Source: a virus
Strand: one strand, 5' to 3'
Virus record (IMG/VR): IMGVR_UViG_3300006332_000071
Coordinates: 1-24,713 of that record
DNA length: 24,713 nucleotides
Part shown: in pieces, positions 22,898 through 24,713 of the stretch
Numbering within the stretch: position 1 is the stretch's first letter
How the letters are laid out: every line of letters begins with the position of its first letter
Made by a program: the position numbers and the translations under genes
Notes under the pieces: generated by a model
What the model was told of the DNA's origin: nothing
Seen by the model: the letters and a program-made list of their open reading frames with translations, nothing else
The model's database searches: none

Positions 22898-23283
22898 TGT
22901 CTAGGAATTGGGAGTTCTTTACAGAGCAGGAGATGCAATGTAAAGGTACTGGAGTATGTGATATGAATGAAGCTTTCATGTCCAAACTCATAAAGTTAAG
23001 AAAAAAGTTCAATCAACCAATGATTATTACTTCAGGTTATCGACACCCTGCACACAACATGGCAATAGGTGGTGCTAGATACTCAGCACATACCAAAGGT
23101 AGGGCTGTGGATGTATCTATTACAGGTAAGGAAGCATATAGATTAGTGCGTTTAGCTTTTGATGCTGGTATGACAGGTATAGGTGTGGCACAAAGAGGAC
23201 CAATTATAAAAAGATTTATACACATTGATGATTTGGAAGACAGTGATGAAAACCCTAGACCTTTAATATGGAGTTATAAGTAA
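22897..23283 (+). CDS. Endolysin, M15 peptidase
   Basis: A 128-residue M15-type (M15_3) metallopeptidase that cuts peptide cross-links in peptidoglycan, ending the infection. The body contains TSGYRHPAHN (45-54), then the metal-binding signature with His65 and Asp72 in YSAHTKGRAVDVS, and His109 with Asp111/112 in FIHIDD. These give the expected zinc ligands His65, Asp72 and His109. The length is usual for phage M15 endolysins. The N-terminal 25 residues (EFFTEQEMQCKGTGVCDMN) hold two cysteines. No signal peptide, so export needs a membrane partner; five candidates lie around it. TAATG overlaps at both ends. Confidence 0.88.
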   Translation: MSRNWEFFTEQEMQCKGTGVCDMNEAFMSKLIKLRKKFNQPMIITSGYRHPAHNMAIGGARYSAHTKGRAVDVSITGKEAYRLVRLAFDAGMTGIGVAQRGPIIKRFIHIDDLEDSDENPRPLIWSYK

Positions 23284-23363
23284 TGTTAATAGAATTTTTA
23301 TTATGTGTAGCAGGTGTTATAGCTATTGGTTGGTTTGTTTGTCATATAACAAAGGATGAATAG
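23283..23363 (+). CDS. 26-residue membrane peptide
   Basis: A short gene exactly filling the gap between the endolysin stop (TAATG) and the next ATG. The product MLIEFLLCVAGVIAIG then WFVCHITKDE is a single hydrophobic helix with two cysteines and a short charged tail. Such tiny peptides occur in phage lysis regions. It is not distinguishable from chance by length alone, but the gapless fit on both sides and the good hydrophobic profile argue for it. Function unknown; a small holin-like or lysis-timing peptide is possible. Confidence 0.5.
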   Translation: MLIEFLLCVAGVIAIGWFVCHITKDE

Positions 23364-23654
23364 ATGGATAGTAAATTTATAATAACTTTAGGTGTTGGTC
23401 TGTTTGTACAAGCTGCTGGTGTTATATGGTGGTTGGCTGGACTACAAGCCTCTGTACAACACAATGACTTTCAAATACAGATGATTGCTAAAGATGTAAG
23501 CAAGAACTCAAAGTTTGTTGAACTGTGGCCAGCAGGACGATGGGGGTCAGGGTCTTTACCTAGTGATGTAAGACAAGACCTAAAGATTGGTTCACTGGAA
23601 ACACAGGTACAGAAATTAAATGATAAGATATTTAATGGTGGTGGTAGAAAATGA
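23364..23654 (+). CDS. One-helix membrane protein (QAxGxIW type) A
   Basis: A 96-residue protein that starts directly after the stop of the tiny peptide gene. One transmembrane helix (about 5-26, FIITLGVGLFVQAAGVIWWL) is followed by a hydrophilic part with HNDFQIQMIAKDVSKN, FVELWPAGRWGSGSLPSDVR and a C-terminal coiled segment (LETQVQKLNDKIF). The motif QAAGVIWWLAGLQASV recurs in shortened form in the next gene, so the two are likely paralogues. Small phage proteins of this plan are sometimes inner-membrane spanin or holin subunits; I cannot choose. The last four bases overlap the next gene's start (ATGA). Confidence 0.65.
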   Translation: MDSKFIITLGVGLFVQAAGVIWWLAGLQASVQHNDFQIQMIAKDVSKNSKFVELWPAGRWGSGSLPSDVRQDLKIGSLETQVQKLNDKIFNGGGRK

Positions 23655-23974
23655 ATAATATTAAATTAAATTATGCACTGATATTTGCTATGGTTCTACA
23701 AGCTATAGGATTGATATGGTATGTCTCCAAGCTGGATAGCAAAGTAGAAACTGTGTATAAGTTCTATGAACAGGAGTCACAAAAGTCTGTTGTTGTTACC
23801 CAAGCCAAGATGCAATTTGATTTGGAACGTGTTATAAAAGATATGGAAGATATAAAGAAAGAACTTGCAGAAGGTAGGAACAAATCAAAAAAGATAATAA
23901 AACAGCATGAAAGAATTTTTAAGTTATTAAAACCAAAAAAAGGCGATCAATCTCCTAGACAGTATGGGTATTAA
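23651..23974 (+). CDS. One-helix membrane protein (QAxGxIW type) B
   Basis: A 107-residue protein with a transmembrane helix near 8-26 (YALIFAMVLQAIGLIWYVSK) and a long charged helix (KFYEQESQKSVVVTQAKM, LERVIKDMEDIKKELAEG), ending basic (RIFKLLKPKKGDQSPRQ). It shares QAxGxIWxxxxLxxxV with the preceding protein, which suggests duplication. The helix plus coiled coil topology is that of an inner-membrane spanin subunit (i-spanin-like), but no outer-membrane lipoprotein partner with a lipobox is visible here. It starts at the ATGA overlap. Confidence 0.65.
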   Translation: MNNIKLNYALIFAMVLQAIGLIWYVSKLDSKVETVYKFYEQESQKSVVVTQAKMQFDLERVIKDMEDIKKELAEGRNKSKKIIKQHERIFKLLKPKKGDQSPRQYGY

Positions 23975-23975
23975 T

Positions 23976-24158
23976 ATGCAGAAACATTTAAAAGAAGTTA
24001 AGATGACCTACCCTACCCATTTTATATTTGCATTGGGTATGGCAGCAGAAACATTTGTTATGTCTTTTGTTCTAGTAATACATGCAATAATACCATGTGT
24101 CTTTCAAAAACGATTTAGTAAATGGGTTGAAGAATATAATAAACATTTTAATGGGTAA
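23976..24158 (+). CDS. DUF6356-like small membrane protein
   Basis: A 60-residue protein beginning at the ATG right after the previous stop (an in-frame ATG at 23964 overlaps the previous gene; 24003 is a further option giving 51 residues). The core YPTHFIFALGMAAETFVMSF and VLVIHAIIPCVFQKRFSKW matches the DUF6356 pattern as I recall it: 'HF.FA...A......l..l.HAi.P..f...'. One or two membrane helices cover about 15-46. The function of the family is unknown; it is common in bacteria and marine phages. Its position after the endolysin makes it another lysis-region membrane protein. Confidence 0.65.
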   Translation: MQKHLKEVKMTYPTHFIFALGMAAETFVMSFVLVIHAIIPCVFQKRFSKWVEEYNKHFNG

Positions 24159-24175
24159 GTTGAGGAAGATTGAAA

Positions 24176-24439
24176 ATGACAACCTTTGCTAAAATAGAAG
24201 ATATCTTAGCTGATGTAGTCTCTCCTGCCATAGCTCAACATGGTGGCATTATACAATTATTATCTTACGATGAAGAAAAAAAGAATGTCCATGTTAAATT
24301 AACAGGGTCGTGTGCAGGGTGTGCTGCTAGTTCATTTACTCTTAAACTAGGAGTAGAAGAAACTCTTAAAGAATATCTACCAAATGACGTTGAAAGCGTA
24401 TCACATGAGGAAGGCGAGGTAATTAACCCATATTACTGA
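24176..24439 (+). CDS. NifU C-terminal-type Fe-S scaffold protein
   Basis: An 87-residue protein that is a lone NifU/NfuA scaffold domain. The ATG at 24176 has GAGGAAGA six bases upstream; a TTG six bases earlier is less likely. Signature: SPAIAQHGGIIQLLSYD (about 16-32), then VHVKLTGSCAGCAASSFT with Cys46 and Cys49, and LKLGVEETLKEYLP. The CxxC holds an iron-sulfur cluster (often 4Fe-4S between two monomers) and hands it to target enzymes. Iron-sulfur assembly genes are known as host-derived auxiliary genes in marine phages. Here it is at the end of the late operon after the lysis genes, not near a metabolic gene. It could act on a host or phage enzyme; the target is not visible. Confidence 0.85.
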   Translation: MTTFAKIEDILADVVSPAIAQHGGIIQLLSYDEEKKNVHVKLTGSCAGCAASSFTLKLGVEETLKEYLPNDVESVSHEEGEVINPYY

Positions 24440-24461
24440 AAAAAACAGGCCCGTAGAGCCT
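24439..24461 (-). terminator. Intrinsic terminator of the minus-strand gene
   Basis: Read on the minus strand, AGGCT-CTACG-GGCCT (24461 to 24447, five pairs including one G-U, five-base loop) is followed by GTTTTTTT (T-run 24445-24439). It lies about 90 bases after the stop of the minus-strand gene at 24554. The stem is short, so strength is uncertain; the larger inverted repeat listed next could replace it, using the same 3' arm and T-run. Confidence 0.55.
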
Positions 24462-24532
24462 CACTGAGTAGCCTTCTAAGGGGTCGCTGCACCTACCCCA
24501 CCCCAAGACTACCAATGTTGCTGTACGGGCCT
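24447..24532. repeat. 86-base GC-rich element framed by a 9-base inverted repeat
   Basis: AGGCCCGTA (24447-24455) is the exact complement of TACGGGCCT (24524-24532). Between lie a GGGGT/ACCCC hairpin (24480-24484 with 24495-24499) and a CTC/GAG mini-hairpin. CCTACCCCACC occurs at 24492-24502 and again at 24533-24543. By hand count the stretch 24446-24550 is about 60% G+C (63 of 105), far above the surrounding genes. Candidate structured RNA or regulatory site; no protein is encoded here. Confidence 0.6.
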
Positions 24533-24553
24533 CCTACCCCACCTAGCGTTGAT

Positions 24554-24713
24554 TTACTCTATTTCAACAGTATTTTCCTCCTCTTCTTCTGTATCCTCCA
24601 TAAAGTTACACTTTTCTAGTAAAGCATAGACCTTATCTGCACCTAAAATGTTAAGAAAAACATTTAGCTCTATTGCTAAACTAGAACTAGGAACATCATC
24701 AAAAGCAAGAGCT
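24554..24713 (-). CDS. Partial protein with acidic C-terminus, opposite strand
   Basis: On the minus strand a frame is open from the window end to a TAA at 24556-24554, giving the last 52 residues: LAFDDVPSSSLAIELNVFLN, ILGADKVYALLEKCNFME and an acidic end DTEEEEENTVEIE. The gene's start is outside the window. It is convergent with the plus-strand late genes. Part of the sequence looks like a helical domain with a hydrophobic core, but the family is not recognisable. The acidic tail is typical of proteins that bind single-stranded DNA-binding partners or mimic DNA, which is only a possibility. Confidence 0.6.
   Translation of the reverse strand, partial: ALAFDDVPSSSLAIELNVFLNILGADKVYALLEKCNFMEDTEEEEENTVEIE

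Noticed and set aside
24447-24532. tRNA-like size and acceptor-like inverted repeat
   Set aside because: Nine complementary bases enclose 86 nucleotides, but neither strand shows a T-arm with a GTTCGA-type loop or a plausible anticodon stem next to the outer stem.
1-24713. Lysogeny, insertion sequence, rRNA or tRNA genes
   Set aside because: No integrase, repressor, transposase or RNA gene pattern was found on either strand.

Overview
This window is about 24.7 kb of a tailed double-stranded DNA phage with a short, podovirus-like tail. The sequence is AT-rich and almost fully coding. Reading left to right on the plus strand it gives the head, tail, internal-virion and lysis genes. No sheath, tape-measure or tail-tube gene of a long-tailed phage is visible. 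Instead there are two short ring/adaptor-type proteins, a P22 gp10-like tail nozzle and three large or medium ejection-type internal virion proteins. Several small families (DUF6321, DUF5872, DUF6356 and an 87-residue NifU-domain protein) are, as I recall them, typical of uncultured marine phages of Alphaproteobacteria and similar hosts. A marine podovirus is therefore the best guess; the host cannot be named from this window. Terminase, portal, replication and RNA polymerase genes are not here.

Layout. 1-2880, head: end of a scaffold-like protein, an unknown 164-residue protein, a probable capsid decoration protein, a Mu gpT-like/HK97-fold major capsid protein followed by a long hairpin, and a small 113-residue protein. 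2886-8291, connector zone: a first adaptor/ring protein, a cassette of nine small or repetitive proteins (five very basic, one a membrane peptide, two with acidic ends), a second ring protein and a zinc-ribbon protein. 8288-13366, host-recognition zone: a 927-residue repeat fibre, two small proteins (one possibly exported), a glycine-rich gp38-like adhesin and a second fibre that shares repeats with the first. 13373-22635, tail and ejection: nozzle, two small structural proteins, and internal virion proteins of 249, 643 and 1414 residues, the last with membrane segments and a C-terminal lysozyme-like domain. 22649-24158, lysis: an M15 peptidase endolysin surrounded by five small one-helix membrane proteins. 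24176-24439: a stand-alone NifU domain ends the plus-strand run. A GC-rich structured gap (about 24440-24550) then separates it from a minus-strand gene cut by the window end.

The genes look like one late transcription unit. Nine junctions have the form TAATG and two the form ATGA, which indicates translational coupling. The major capsid gene has a strong ribosome site, CGT-biased arginine codons and a 3' hairpin, all fitting high expression. Four genes too short for routine calling were read by hand: 51 aa at 3799, 58 aa at 3956, 53 aa at 6774 and 26 aa at 23283.

The most intriguing parts are the basic-protein cassette between the two ring proteins (candidate DNA-condensing or co-ejected proteins), the multi-peptide membrane cluster around the endolysin, the lone NifU domain, and the structured intergenic element at the strand switch. 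No gap longer than about 120 bases lacks a gene.
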